From positions 1-64,000 of the forward strand of contig JANXCS010000006.1 of NCBI GenBank assembly GCA_025060105.1: 64,000 bases of DNA, given 5' to 3'. Origin of the DNA: Pseudothermotoga sp. (GTDB taxonomy: Bacteria > Thermotogota > Thermotogae > Thermotogales > DSM-5069). The notes beneath the pieces were generated by a model that did no database searches, was not told where the DNA came from, and was given only the letters and a program-made list of their open reading frames with translations. Positions 43,198 to 52,544 of the stretch are shown piece by piece. A program made the position numbers and the translations under genes. Numbering within the stretch: position 1 is the first letter of the stretch; each line of letters opens with the position of its first letter.

Positions 43198-44751
43198 GTG
43201 TTAGTGCGTAGGTTTGCAGTGCTGATTTTTGTGTTTCTCTACGTGGCCATCTTTGCGGCGAAGTACGGTGGAACGTTCCGATTCCTCATCGGCGTCGATG
43301 TTACCACACTGCTTCCTGGAAACATCCCAGATTCCATCAGTACGATCGTCGGTATGCACATTTTCGAAGGTTTGGTGGACATCGACGAAAATCTCAGGAT
43401 CATCCCCGCACTTGCCGAAAGGTGGGAGATCACCGACAATGGTACCGCCTACGTCTTTCATCTTCGTAAAAACGTCAAATTCCATGATGGTGTAGACTTC
43501 AACGCTCATGCTGTGAAGAAAAACTTTGATTATCTATTCTCTGCGAATCTCAGGAACGTTGGAGTATTCAAAGGGATCATCAAAGAAGTTCAGGTTTTGG
43601 ATGATTTCACCGTGAAGATAGTGCTGTTCAGACCGCATTCTGCCATCCTCTACAGGTTGGCTCAATCGACCGGTTGGTTCGTTTCACCACAGATGATCGA
43701 CAAATTTGGACAGGACACAGCCGTTCTTTCAAGAAATCCCGTTGGTACTGGGCCGTTCATGTTCAAAGAGTGGAAAGCTGGCGAAAGTGTTGAGCTCGTC
43801 AGAAACCCAAATTACTGGCGTCAGGGTTTACCCTATCTCGACAGGATCATCTTTAGAGTTGTTGCTGAAGATGTCTCGCGCGTCAATCAAGTTAGAGCTG
43901 GCGATGCAGATCTTATGTACAATCCACCCCCAGCGTTGGTTGCAGCCATTGAACAGGATAAGTCCCTACAGATCAAGATCATACCAACTGTCAGGACGAT
44001 CTTCATAGGTTTAAACACTTCAAGAGCCCCATTGAATGACGTGAGGGTTAGGCAGGCTTTGAACTATGCTGTTGATAAAGAAAAACTTTGCAAGGTCCTC
44101 ATGAGGGGTCTTGCAAAGCCTTCAGACTCACCTCTTTCGAGCATGACTTATGGTTATTTCTCTACAGGAGGCTATCCTTACAATCCACAGAAGGCGAAAC
44201 AATTGCTCAAGGAAGCTGGATATGAAAATCTGAAACTCGAACTCATCACACCGAAAGGAAGATATCTCAACGATTACGAAACTGCAGTCGCCATACAGGG
44301 CATGCTCAAAGAGGTTGGGATAAATGTAGATGTCAAACCGATGGAGTGGGGTAGTTACGTAGCGAAAATCCTCTCACAAAAGCCGGAAGACTGGGATTAC
44401 CAAATGTTTCTTTTAGGATGGGCGCCAGGCACTGCAGAAGGATATCAAGTGCTCTTTCCACTGTTCCATTCTTCGAACCGGATGGGTAGCCCCACCGGTA
44501 CGATGCGGTACAACAACTATTTCTACAGTAATCCAAAGGTCGACGAGCTCATAGAAAAAGCTGCAGTAGAAATAGACGAAAAGAAGCTACTTGAATACTT
44601 TGCAGAAGCTCAAAGATTGATCGTTCAGGATGCCCCATGGATCTTCCTCTATGAAATGAACATAGCCGCAGTGATGCGAAAAGAAGTTCAGGGAGTCAAG
44701 CTCTATCCTACCGAAAGGGTAAGCCTCGCAGAAGCTTGGATCGATCGCTGA
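43198..44751 (+). CDS. ABC transporter solute-binding protein, family 5 (DppA/GsiB-like)
   Basis: Secreted binding protein of 517 residues. It has a signal peptide at the start, then KYGGTFRFLIG, PALAERWEITDNGTAYVFHLR, VKFHDGVDF and DVRVRQALNYAVDKEKL, all typical of DppA/GsiB peptide-binding proteins. The start is GTG (43198), six bases after GGAGG. Permease and ATPase genes follow in order, so this is a complete five-gene importer. Ligand may be a peptide, glutathione-like compound or oligosaccharide. Confidence 0.93.
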   Translation: MLVRRFAVLIFVFLYVAIFAAKYGGTFRFLIGVDVTTLLPGNIPDSISTIVGMHIFEGLVDIDENLRIIPALAERWEITDNGTAYVFHLRKNVKFHDGVDFNAHAVKKNFDYLFSANLRNVGVFKGIIKEVQVLDDFTVKIVLFRPHSAILYRLAQSTGWFVSPQMIDKFGQDTAVLSRNPVGTGPFMFKEWKAGESVELVRNPNYWRQGLPYLDRIIFRVVAEDVSRVNQVRAGDADLMYNPPPALVAAIEQDKSLQIKIIPTVRTIFIGLNTSRAPLNDVRVRQALNYAVDKEKLCKVLMRGLAKPSDSPLSSMTYGYFSTGGYPYNPQKAKQLLKEAGYENLKLELITPKGRYLNDYETAVAIQGMLKEVGINVDVKPMEWGSYVAKILSQKPEDWDYQMFLLGWAPGTAEGYQVLFPLFHSSNRMGSPTGTMRYNNYFYSNPKVDELIEKAAVEIDEKKLLEYFAEAQRLIVQDAPWIFLYEMNIAAVMRKEVQGVKLYPTERVSLAEAWIDR

Positions 44752-44755
44752 ACAC

Positions 44756-44780
44756 GAGGGTGGCTCTTGCCACCCTCTTT
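44756..44780 (+). terminator. Intra-operon hairpin after the binding-protein gene
   Basis: GAGGGTGGC (44756-44764) and GCCACCCTC (44769-44777) form a 9-bp stem with a TCTT loop followed by TTT. It lies between binding protein and permease genes, as in the TRAP operon, and would limit read-through. Confidence 0.75.
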
Positions 44781-44798
44781 GAAGGAAGGTGATCAGTC

Positions 44799-45716
44799 TT
44801 GCTCAGGTTTGTAGGCAGAAGATTGCTGCTTCTGATACCTGTTATTATCGGTGTTTCCATCATTTCTTTCTCTATCATGCACATGATTCCAGGTGATCCG
44901 GCACGACTCATAGCGGGGGAAGGTGCCACAGTTGAAGACATCATGGCCATAAGGATAAAGTACGGTTTGGATAGACCTTTGATCGAACAGTATTTTAGAT
45001 TCATGAGGGGTGTCCTGACGAACGATCTGAGATCGATAAGAACAGAACGTCCGATATTGAGTGAAATACTCCCGAGGTTCGCTAACACAGCCCAACTCGC
45101 TATAGTGAGTGTTCTCATATCTTCCACGATCGGTGTGAGCCTCGGTATACTTTCAGCCGTGAAAAGGAACAGTTGGTTGGACACTTTCTCTATGGTCTTT
45201 TCGCTTGTAGGTGTTTCGATGCCCATTTTCTGGCTTGGAATACTTTTGATAATACTCTTCGCGGTGACATTGAGATGGCTACCTTCAGGCGGAAAGGGTG
45301 GCGTACAACATTTAATACTTCCCGCTCTGACCCTCGGCCTCGCTGCATCAGCGATCATCGCTCGAATGACACGTGCGAGTATGTTGGAGGTGCTCAACCA
45401 AGATTACGTGAGAACAGCGGTTGCTTTCGGTCTTCCCAAAAGGAAGGTCATTTACAAATACGTTTTACGCAATGCGCTCATACCCGTCGTGACGGTCATA
45501 GGTCTTCAGTTTGGTTATCTTCTGGGTGGGGCAGTACTCACTGAGAGCGTCTTCGGTTGGCCTGGCCTTGGCAGATTCATCGTTGACTCCATCTTCAGTA
45601 GAGACTATATAGCTGTGCAAGTTGGAATCATGACCATTGCAACCACTTTCGTCTTGGTGAACTTGCTCGTGGACCTACTGTATGCTTTCATAGATCCCAG
45701 ACTGAGGCGGGGTTGA
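44799..45716 (+). CDS. ABC transporter permease, DppB family
   Basis: Inner-membrane permease of 305 residues with about six membrane helices. MLRFVGRRLLLLIPVIIGVSII is the usual DppB opening, and the cytoplasmic EAA loop reads DYVRTAVAFGLPKRKVIYKYVLRNAL. It begins at TTG behind GAAGGTGA and overlaps the next gene by one base. Confidence 0.94.
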   Translation: MLRFVGRRLLLLIPVIIGVSIISFSIMHMIPGDPARLIAGEGATVEDIMAIRIKYGLDRPLIEQYFRFMRGVLTNDLRSIRTERPILSEILPRFANTAQLAIVSVLISSTIGVSLGILSAVKRNSWLDTFSMVFSLVGVSMPIFWLGILLIILFAVTLRWLPSGGKGGVQHLILPALTLGLAASAIIARMTRASMLEVLNQDYVRTAVAFGLPKRKVIYKYVLRNALIPVVTVIGLQFGYLLGGAVLTESVFGWPGLGRFIVDSIFSRDYIAVQVGIMTIATTFVLVNLLVDLLYAFIDPRLRRG

Positions 45717-46573
45717 TGACTATGAAGAGAAAGAGTTCTTTATTGATCGTATTGAAGCGTATATCGAGAAACAAGGGTGCAGTTTTTGGTATGTCTGTGG
45801 TTTTTATGATAATCTTCGTGGCTCTCTTCGCACCTCTCATTGCTCCTAAAGATCCATATAAACAAGATCTTCTGGCAAGCTTGGAGGCACCTTCCTGGAA
45901 GCATTTCTTCGGTACCGATGTGTTTGGTAGAGACGTCCTGAGCAGAGTGATCTACGGTGCCAGAACTTCGCTTTCGATTTCTTCCCTCGCGGTCCTGATC
46001 GCTTTCTTACTCGGAGCCATCGTTGGTATCGTAGCCGGATACTTTGGAGGAGTACTAGATGAGATTTTGATGAGATTCCTCGATATACTCATGGCTTTTC
46101 CAGACATACTCTTGGCCATAGCCATCGTGGCAGCACTCGGTCCCGGGAAGATGAACTTAGTGGTTGCCATTGCTATATATTCTTTCCCACAGTTTGCTAG
46201 GGTAATGCGGGCTTCAACGCTCATGATAAAGAACACAGAATATGTCGAAGCTGCCAAAGCGATTGGAGAATCAAATTTTTCAATAATGTTGAGATACATT
46301 CTCCCCAACGCACTTGCACCTGTGCTCGTTCAAGCAACGCTGAGAATGGCAACCGCCGTGCTCACCATCTCCGGTTTGAGCTTCCTAGGTCTTGGAGTGA
46401 AACCGCCCGAAGCTGAGTGGGGTACAGACCTTGCCATGGCGAGAGTTTATCTCGAAATAGCACCGCATCTGGGGATCTTTCCGGGTTTGGCACTGTTCCT
46501 CACGGTGATGGGTTTCAACCTCTTCGGTGATGGTTTGAACGACGCTTTGAATCCCCGCTTGAAGGACAGGTGA
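45716..46573 (+). CDS. ABC transporter permease, DppC family
   Basis: Second permease of 285 residues. It has the DppC features: a short cytoplasmic start, HFFGTDVFGRDVLSRVIYGAR, and the EAA loop EYVEAAKAIGESNFSIMLRYILPN followed by LSFLGLGVKPPEAEWG. The ATG shares one base with the preceding stop (TGATG). Residue changes in the loop are minor, so it should be functional. Confidence 0.94.
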   Translation: MTMKRKSSLLIVLKRISRNKGAVFGMSVVFMIIFVALFAPLIAPKDPYKQDLLASLEAPSWKHFFGTDVFGRDVLSRVIYGARTSLSISSLAVLIAFLLGAIVGIVAGYFGGVLDEILMRFLDILMAFPDILLAIAIVAALGPGKMNLVVAIAIYSFPQFARVMRASTLMIKNTEYVEAAKAIGESNFSIMLRYILPNALAPVLVQATLRMATAVLTISGLSFLGLGVKPPEAEWGTDLAMARVYLEIAPHLGIFPGLALFLTVMGFNLFGDGLNDALNPRLKDR

Positions 46574-47559
46574 TGCGCGTGAAAGAACTTTTGAAAATAG
46601 AGAATTTGAGATTGTATTTCGACACGGAGGAGGGTACTGTTAAAGCTTTAGAGGATGTCAATTTGAGTGTGAACGAAGGCGAAATCGTTGGAGTCGTTGG
46701 AGAGACTGGTAGTGGAAAATCTATAACCGCGATGAGCGTACTCAAGCTCATACCGAGCCCTCCTGCGAGGATACTCTCGGGAAGAATTTGGTTTGAAGGA
46801 CAGGAAATAAGTTCATTCGACGAGGAAAAAATGAGGGAAATACGTGGAAAAAAGATCGCGATGATCTTCCAAGAGCCCATGACGTCGCTCAATCCAACGT
46901 TCACCGTGGGGGAACAATTGTGTGACGTTCTCATGACACACATGAAGGTCGACAGAAAACAGGCCATCGAGAAAGTACTCGAGGTGTTCAAGCTCGTGAG
47001 AATGCAAGATCCCGTTGCACTGCTCAACAAATATCCACACCAACTCTCCGGTGGTATGAGACAAAGAGTGATGATCGCGATGGCCTTACTGTGTAATCCG
47101 AAACTTTTGATCGCCGATGAAGCCACCACTGCTTTGGATGTCACGATCCAAGCTCAGATTCTTGGTTTACTCAAAAGGATGAACGAACAGTTCAAACTCA
47201 GTGTGATGATAATAACGCACAACTTTGGAATAGTTGCCCAGATTTGTGACAAAGTTGTTGTCATGTATGCCGGGTACGTCGTTGAAATCGCTGAAATAAA
47301 GGAAATTTTCAATCAGCCAATGCATCCTTACACGCGAGGACTCCTCAACGCGATACCTCCCATCGATCGTAAGGTCGAAAGACTCAAAATCATCGAAGGC
47401 AGTGTCCCCAACTTGATCAACCCTCCCTCCGGTTGTCGTTTTCACCCCAGGTGTGAAAGGCTTGTACGAGGTGTTTGCGACGTTGAGGCACCCAAACTTT
47501 TCGGTGAACATCACTTGGTAGCATGCTTCAATCCGTACAACGGTGGTGGTAATAAATGA
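46573..47559 (+). CDS. ABC transporter ATP-binding protein, DppD family
   Basis: ATPase of 328 residues powering the importer. Walker A GETGSGKS, signature LSGGMRQRV, Walker B LLIADEATTALD and the C-terminal oligopeptide domain with a cysteine motif (CRFHPRCERLVRGVC, then HLVACFNP) are present; DppD-type proteins in some bacteria bind an iron-sulfur cluster there. The ATG at 46573 shares the preceding stop; a GTG three bases upstream is possible. Confidence 0.95.
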   Translation: MRVKELLKIENLRLYFDTEEGTVKALEDVNLSVNEGEIVGVVGETGSGKSITAMSVLKLIPSPPARILSGRIWFEGQEISSFDEEKMREIRGKKIAMIFQEPMTSLNPTFTVGEQLCDVLMTHMKVDRKQAIEKVLEVFKLVRMQDPVALLNKYPHQLSGGMRQRVMIAMALLCNPKLLIADEATTALDVTIQAQILGLLKRMNEQFKLSVMIITHNFGIVAQICDKVVVMYAGYVVEIAEIKEIFNQPMHPYTRGLLNAIPPIDRKVERLKIIEGSVPNLINPPSGCRFHPRCERLVRGVCDVEAPKLFGEHHLVACFNPYNGGGNK

Positions 47560-48530
47560 AGCTTCTGCGGGTTGAAAGACTCATCAAGGACTTTTCGATC
47601 AAGCTTGGATTTTTCGGTGGTAGACACGTGATCAGACCGATCAACGATGTTTCTTTTGAGATAGAAGAGGGAGAGACCCTTGGGATCGTTGGAGAGTCAG
47701 GTTGCGGAAAGACCACACTCGGTCGCACAGTCATAAGACTCTATGAACCTGACGGAGGAAGGATTCATTTCAACGGAACGGACATCACTGACTTGAAGGA
47801 AAAACAATTCAGACACTTTAGAAGGAACATGCAAATTGTTTTTCAAGATCCTTTCTCATCGTTGAATCCACGCATGACTGTTTACGATATCCTCGCGAGA
47901 CCTTTGCGTATACACAAAGTTGTTCCAAAATCTGAAGAAAAGGACCTGATAATCTCCACTCTGGAGAGTGTTGGACTCAAATCGGAACATCTTGGGAGAT
48001 TTCCACACGAGTTCTCCGGAGGTCAGAGACAGAGAATCGCCATCGCTCGAGCGATAATAACCAAACCGAAGTTCATCGTTCTGGACGAACCAACCAGTGC
48101 TTTGGATGTCTCCGTTCAAGCACAAATAGCGAACCTCTTGAAAGAGTTGAAACAGAAGTTGAAATTGACCTATCTTTTCATATCTCATGATCTTTCCATC
48201 ATTCAATTTTTGAGTGACAGGATCGCTGTGATGTATTTGGGACAGATCGTTGAAATGGGCGCGGCAGAAAATGTCATAAATGGGATGTTACATCCATACA
48301 CCCGCCTATTGTTCAGCTCCATACCTGTGCCAGATCCAAAAAAGAGAATGAAGTTTTCCATCGATGTCAGTGAAGTACCATCTTTAGCGAACATCTCAAC
48401 TGGTTGTCCATTCTTTGAGAGATGTGCTTCAAGGATGAAAGAATGCAGAGAATTCAGACCGAGATTATCACCGATCAGGGAAGAACATTCAGTGGCGTGC
48501 TTCTTGTACCACAATGAGATTCATCGATGA
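47556..48530 (+). CDS. ABC transporter ATP-binding protein, DppF family
   Basis: Second ATPase of 324 residues. Walker A GESGCGKT, Q loop VFQDPFSSLNPRM, signature FSGGQRQRI and Walker B FIVLDEPTSALD are intact, followed by the DppF C-terminal domain (CPFFERCASRMKEC). The ATG overlaps the DppD stop by four bases. A terminator begins at its last stop base. Confidence 0.95.
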   Translation: MKLLRVERLIKDFSIKLGFFGGRHVIRPINDVSFEIEEGETLGIVGESGCGKTTLGRTVIRLYEPDGGRIHFNGTDITDLKEKQFRHFRRNMQIVFQDPFSSLNPRMTVYDILARPLRIHKVVPKSEEKDLIISTLESVGLKSEHLGRFPHEFSGGQRQRIAIARAIITKPKFIVLDEPTSALDVSVQAQIANLLKELKQKLKLTYLFISHDLSIIQFLSDRIAVMYLGQIVEMGAAENVINGMLHPYTRLLFSSIPVPDPKKRMKFSIDVSEVPSLANISTGCPFFERCASRMKECREFRPRLSPIREEHSVACFLYHNEIHR

Positions 48531-48554
48531 GCGGCATATAGCCGCTCTTTTTTG
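48530..48554 (+). terminator. Rho-independent terminator of the ABC operon
   Basis: GAGCGGC-ATATA-GCCGCTC followed by TTTTTT, directly at the end of the DppF gene. Confidence 0.95.
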
Positions 48555-48563
48555 GTAAAAATG

Positions 48564-48835
48564 GTGCCACGGACCCACCTTCGACTAGTTCAAACCGAGG
48601 CATAACCAAGCTTCCAGCTCCAGCCAGGTATCTCTGCGGCACACGGTGCAACCGCTTATGGCTGCTTCCTTCCGGACCTGACCAGGTTCACGGCGCACCG
48701 TTGCACAGGCCCCAGCTTTCTTCGCTTTCCACTTGGTCTGTGTCTCGACATGAACCGCCTCCGGTGGGACTTCGGCCCCGCGTATGGCGGATTTCGGGTA
48801 CAGGGGACCGCCAGCCCCCCGCCTACCGTGGCACC
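48564..48835 (-). ncRNA. ffs: Signal recognition particle RNA, large bacterial type
   Basis: On the minus strand the universal SRP domain IV sequence is present (GTCAGGTCCGGAAGGAAGCAGCC, about 48650-48672). The ends CCGTGGCACC and GGTGCCACGG pair perfectly, giving about 272 bases, the long form with an Alu domain, as known for Thermotoga. A TATAAT-like box lies at 48842-48847 on the same strand just before the 5' end. Exact ends are uncertain by a few bases. Confidence 0.95.
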
Positions 48836-48930
48836 GCAGATATTATATACTAAAATTCCTCCCCAGCTCGAAAATTAACAATTTGTGATAAGATTGAACT
48901 AAGATTCTTCGAACATGGGGGGTGATGGGC

Positions 48931-49449
48931 ATGAAGCAAGCAGGTTTCTTGGCTGGTCTTGGTCTAGTTTCCTCTTATTTACTCGCATTGATACCGATGG
49001 CGGGTTGGGTATTCGCAATAATCGGCTTAGTGTTGTTCCTTGTGGGTATCTATAAGATTTCTGAGATTACAAATGAAAAAAGGATCTTTCAACTGTTTCT
49101 GATTCCTGTGATCCTCGGCTTCATAGCCACAATCATCACTTTGATCACGATGGCAAGCGCCATTGCCAGTATCATGATGAGGAGCTTGGCGGGTTTAAGC
49201 GCTTCGATGATAGTCCTCATAGTCGCAGCAGTAATAATTCTGATCGTGAGCTTAGTTTCTTACGTGAAAGCGTACAGACTGTTGGCTGAAGTTACAAAGA
49301 TGAACATTTTCAACACGGTTGCGAAACTTTATAAATGGGGGGCGATTCTGCTCATAGTCTTTGGTGTCGGAGCCATACTCATGCTGGTTGGTGTGATCGT
49401 TGCAACCGTTGGTTTCTTTTCCATGGAACAAAAACAACCTGTACAATGA
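48931..49449 (+). CDS. DUF996-like membrane protein
   Basis: Protein of 172 residues with about five hydrophobic segments. The pattern of a glycine-rich first helix (AGFLAGLGLVSSYLLALIPMAGW), a central KISEITNEKRIF loop and three later helices fits the DUF996 family of small membrane proteins with unknown function. The ATG at 48931 is spaced properly from GGGGGTGA; earlier in-frame GTG and ATG codons overlap that site. It stands alone downstream of the divergent SRP RNA promoter. Confidence 0.7.
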   Translation: MKQAGFLAGLGLVSSYLLALIPMAGWVFAIIGLVLFLVGIYKISEITNEKRIFQLFLIPVILGFIATIITLITMASAIASIMMRSLAGLSASMIVLIVAAVIILIVSLVSYVKAYRLLAEVTKMNIFNTVAKLYKWGAILLIVFGVGAILMLVGVIVATVGFFSMEQKQPVQ

Positions 49450-49753
49450 GGGCTGTGTCCCATTTTACTCAACGGTAAGCTTTTCGAGGTGACGAATCGT
49501 CACAGAACTGTTTCCATTCGTCAATACGCATCTCCATACATATATTAATGGGGAGCGCTCTCAAAGGTGACTCAACGTTTGAACGAAGGGTGTTGTCTAC
49601 ATATTGAGCCCTCAGTCTAACCTTTTGGTAAATTCAATAACATCACTTTTGTAGTAGCGCTTCCCAAACTTTAGAGAGATATTTCTATAAGTAGTAAGTG
49701 GTAGTTCAAATCCAGTTTTTATAATACCTTGGATGAATAAGTCTTTCAAAGGA
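49450..49753. other. Gene-free spacer with a 15-bp palindrome
   Basis: This 304-base gap separates two convergent genes. It contains a perfect palindrome GTGACG-AAT-CGTCAC at 49489-49503, which could be an operator or a weak hairpin. No gene, tRNA or clear terminator was recognised. Confidence 0.4.
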
Positions 49754-50287
49754 TCAAGATTTCTTAGCGAAATATTCCTCGGCGAGTATACCCATCATGA
49801 TCACATCGTAGTATCTCCCTTTCAAGTATCTTGCCTTTCTCAGGATGCCTTCCTTCAGAAAACCACATTTTTCATAAACATGGATTGCACGTGGATTGTA
49901 TTCGTACACTCGTAACTGAACACGGTTGAGGTTGAGATACTCAAAAGCGTATTTTAAAGTGAGCTCAGTTGCTTCCGTTCCCAACCCGAGGCCCCAGAAA
50001 TTTCTCTCCGTTATGGCTATGCCGAATTCGGCACACCTGTTCACCCAGTCAATGTTGTGCAAACCCGTGGTGCCAACGAGTTGGCCTAATTCTACTGGAA
50101 CAATCGCGAATACAACGTCTTTTTGGCTCGTATAAAGATTTTTTATCCATTCTTCTTCTCTGAGCCTGTTCAATGGGAAAACACTCAAAAGGTACTGTCT
50201 GACTTCTTCATCGTTGATGTTCAAAAGCCTATCGATGTCTGAAATTTCGACAGGCCTCAAGATGACTCTTTTTCCTTTAAGAATCAT
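49754..50287 (-). CDS. GNAT-family N-acetyltransferase (RimJ/RimL-like)
   Basis: Acetyl-CoA dependent transferase of 177 residues. It opens with [19 protein letters not shown], has [22 protein letters not shown], the acetyl-CoA binding loop, then [20 protein letters not shown], the typical end of RimJ/RimL-type enzymes. The ATG at 50287 is six bases after GAGGG. Longer frames upstream lack a binding site. Substrate could be a protein N-terminus or a small molecule. Confidence 0.88.
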   Translation of the reverse strand: MILKGKRVILRPVEISDIDRLLNINDEEVRQYLLSVFPLNRLREEEWIKNLYTSQKDVVFAIVPVELGQLVGTTGLHNIDWVNRCAEFGIAITERNFWGLGLGTEATELTLKYAFEYLNLNRVQLRVYEYNPRAIHVYEKCGFLKEGILRKARYLKGRYYDVIMMGILAEEYFAKKS

Positions 50288-50328
50288 ACTCATCCCTCGC
50301 TTTTGATAACATAATTCTACGTCAAAAC

Positions 50329-50357
50329 TTGAAATCTTCACATCGATTTGGTAATAT
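50329..50357 (+). promoter_or_regulatory. Promoter of rpmB
   Basis: TTGAAA (50329-50334) and TAATAT (50352-50357) with 17-bp spacing, 32 bases before the rpmB start. Confidence 0.78.
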
Positions 50358-50388
50358 TGTGTCGGTCGAAAGGAAAGGGGTATGCGAC

Positions 50389-50589
50389 ATGGCAAAAAGG
50401 TGCGAGATCTGTGGCAAAGAACCCGTGGCTGGTAAGAATGTGAGCCATTCAAACCGGCACACACCAAGGATGTTCAGGCCAAACGTTCAAAGAGTGAAGG
50501 TGATACTGGAGGATGGAACGATCAAAACGATGAAGGTGTGTGCCAAATGCTTGAAAGCAGGAAAAGTGAAGAAAGCAGCAGTAGTTTGA
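50389..50589 (+). CDS. rpmB: Ribosomal protein bL28
   Basis: Large-subunit ribosomal protein of 66 residues. The start [22 protein letters not shown] is typical, and the zinc ribbon is complete with CEIC and CAKC. The ATG at 50389 follows AAAGGGG; earlier in-frame starts overlap the promoter and are rejected. A dedicated promoter and a strong terminator make it a single-gene unit. Confidence 0.97.
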   Translation: MAKRCEICGKEPVAGKNVSHSNRHTPRMFRPNVQRVKVILEDGTIKTMKVCAKCLKAGKVKKAAVV

Positions 50590-50618
50590 TCGCGCGGATT
50601 TTCCGCGCGATTTTATTT
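50589..50618 (+). terminator. Terminator of rpmB
   Basis: Perfect GC-rich stem ATCGCGCGGA / TCCGCGCGAT (10 bp, 3-base loop) followed by TTTATTTTT, beginning at the rpmB stop codon. Confidence 0.95.
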
Positions 50619-50651
50619 TTGCTAAAATGTAGTTGTGAGATTTGAAAAAGG

Positions 50652-51176
50652 ATGGTGAGCAGAGTGGATCTGAAAGCTTTCATCAGAAATATTCCTGATT
50701 TTCCCACAAAAGGTATCATATTTCGAGATGTCACACCTTTGTTGAGAAATCCTGCGGCTTTCCAAAGGGCAATCGATGAAATGACTAGAACTATGCATGG
50801 TTTGAACTTCGATCTCATAGTTTCTCCCGAAGCTCGTGGATTCATTTTCGGTGCGACTTTGGCTTACAGACTTGGCAAAGGTTTCGTACCTGTGAGGAAA
50901 CCGGGGAAGCTCCCTTACGAAACTGTCTCTGTTGAGTACGCTCTCGAGTATGGAAGCGCACAGCTTCATATGCATTCGGATGCCATCCAAAATGGTCAAA
51001 GTGTGATCATCGTGGACGATGTTCTGGCAACGGGTGGCACAGCATCGGCTATAGCCGACTTAGTAAAAAGTGTGGGTGGTAAAGTGGTGGGAATGTGTTT
51101 TCTCATAGAACTGACCTATTTGAACCCGAGAGAGAAGTTGAGGAACTACGACGTTCGATCTGTCCTCACCTATTGA
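50652..51176 (+). CDS. apt: Adenine phosphoribosyltransferase
   Basis: Purine salvage enzyme of 174 residues that makes AMP from adenine and PRPP. DFPTKGIIFRDVTPLL, SPEARGFIFGATLAYRLG, VRKPGKLP and the PRPP motif VIIVDDVLATGGTA are all present. The ATG at 50652 has AAAAGG upstream; a GTG four codons later (50664), behind GGTGAGCA, is an alternative. It begins a run with pgi, a small gene and coaE, an order also found in T. maritima. Confidence 0.95.
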   Translation: MVSRVDLKAFIRNIPDFPTKGIIFRDVTPLLRNPAAFQRAIDEMTRTMHGLNFDLIVSPEARGFIFGATLAYRLGKGFVPVRKPGKLPYETVSVEYALEYGSAQLHMHSDAIQNGQSVIIVDDVLATGGTASAIADLVKSVGGKVVGMCFLIELTYLNPREKLRNYDVRSVLTY

Positions 51177-51188
51177 GGGGTGAGCTTC

Positions 51189-52544
51189 ATGCTCAAATTC
51201 GATTTCAGCTTCATGTTCGAGCCTAACGTGAAAGATGGCATCAATGAAGAAGATATTGCCAGGTTGCAACCTGTTCTTAGTCAGATAGTGGAAGAAACGG
51301 CGCGCGAAAAGCCTTCGTTCGTTAAGATCCTGTTCGATCGCAATCTGATGGAATCTTTGGAAGATTTGAGAGAATGGATTCTGAACTTCGATAGTCTCGT
51401 GGTCATAGGCATAGGTGGTTCCAGTCTTGGAACTGCCGCTTTAGCCAGTGCGTTGAAACCTTTCGACTGGAATTATCTATCCAAGGCGGAGCGCGGAGGT
51501 TATCTGAGGATCTTTTTCCTGGAAAATGTTGATCCAGATTATACTGCTTCTGTGTTGGATCGCATAGATCTTCGCACCACCGTTTTCAATGTGGTTTCGA
51601 AGTCAGGCTCAACGGCGGAATGCCTTGCACACTATCAAATCATCAGGGGTCTGCTTGAGATCAAAGGTTTGAAACCATCGGAGCACATCGTGTTCACAAC
51701 GGACCCAAAGAAGGGTTTACTCAGAAAGATCGCAGAGCGTGACAAGATAGTCGCTTTGGATATACCACCGGAACTGGGTGGTAGATTCAGTGTCCTCTCG
51801 GCAGTGGGGCTTTTCCCAGCGATGGCTATAGGAATCGACGTGAAAGCTCTGGTGGATGGAGCTAAGGATGCTTACATGAAGTGCGTTGTGTTGGACGTTT
51901 GGAAGAATCCCTCGGCAATGATGACCGCTTGTTATTATTTGCACAAGCTCAAAGGTAGACGGATCACGGTTATGATGCCATATTCGAATCGGTTATACAC
52001 ACTGGCTGATTGGTTTAGACAACTGTGGGCTGAAAGCTTGGGGAAGAAATATTCGCTCACAGGGGAGATCGTGTATGAAGGTCTAACACCTATAAAAGCC
52101 CTTGGCGTGGTTGATCAACATTCACAGCTTCAACTTTACAATGAAGGACCAGACGATAAAACCATCACGTTCATTGAGGTTGAAAAATTTGACAGAGAGG
52201 TTCTGATACCCTCTATCCATCAAGATGAGGAAATCGCCTATCTTAATGATAAGAAACTCTCGGAGTTGCTCAAAAATGAATTGCTTGGAACGGAGAGATC
52301 TTTAGCCTTCAATGGACGGCCGAGTATGAGGATAATCTTTCCATCGATCAACGCTTACGAGCTTGGTCAGTTCTTCATGTACTACGAGTTCACTACGACA
52401 CTCATGGGGAAACTTTTGAAGATCGATCCGTTCGATCAACCCGGTGTTGAGTTGGGTAAGCAGATCACTTACTCTCTGATGGGAAGAAAAGGTTTTGAAG
52501 AGATGAAATTTCCAGAACCAACGAAGAAGGTTGTGATCGAATGA
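51189..52544 (+). CDS. pgi: Glucose-6-phosphate isomerase
   Basis: Glycolytic isomerase of 451 residues converting glucose-6-phosphate to fructose-6-phosphate. GIGGSSLGTAAL and VVSKSGSTAECLAHYQI form the sugar phosphate site, and VVDQHSQLQLYNEGPDDK holds the catalytic histidine region. The ATG at 51189 is well spaced from GAGGGGTGA. It overlaps the next small gene by four bases. Confidence 0.96.
   Translation: MLKFDFSFMFEPNVKDGINEEDIARLQPVLSQIVEETAREKPSFVKILFDRNLMESLEDLREWILNFDSLVVIGIGGSSLGTAALASALKPFDWNYLSKAERGGYLRIFFLENVDPDYTASVLDRIDLRTTVFNVVSKSGSTAECLAHYQIIRGLLEIKGLKPSEHIVFTTDPKKGLLRKIAERDKIVALDIPPELGGRFSVLSAVGLFPAMAIGIDVKALVDGAKDAYMKCVVLDVWKNPSAMMTACYYLHKLKGRRITVMMPYSNRLYTLADWFRQLWAESLGKKYSLTGEIVYEGLTPIKALGVVDQHSQLQLYNEGPDDKTITFIEVEKFDREVLIPSIHQDEEIAYLNDKKLSELLKNELLGTERSLAFNGRPSMRIIFPSINAYELGQFFMYYEFTTTLMGKLLKIDPFDQPGVELGKQITYSLMGRKGFEEMKFPEPTKKVVIE

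Noticed and set aside
50329-50388. Longer N-terminus for bL28
   Set aside because: The extra codons cover the promoter, and bL28 proteins begin at MAKRC; the ribosome binding site also fits the later ATG.
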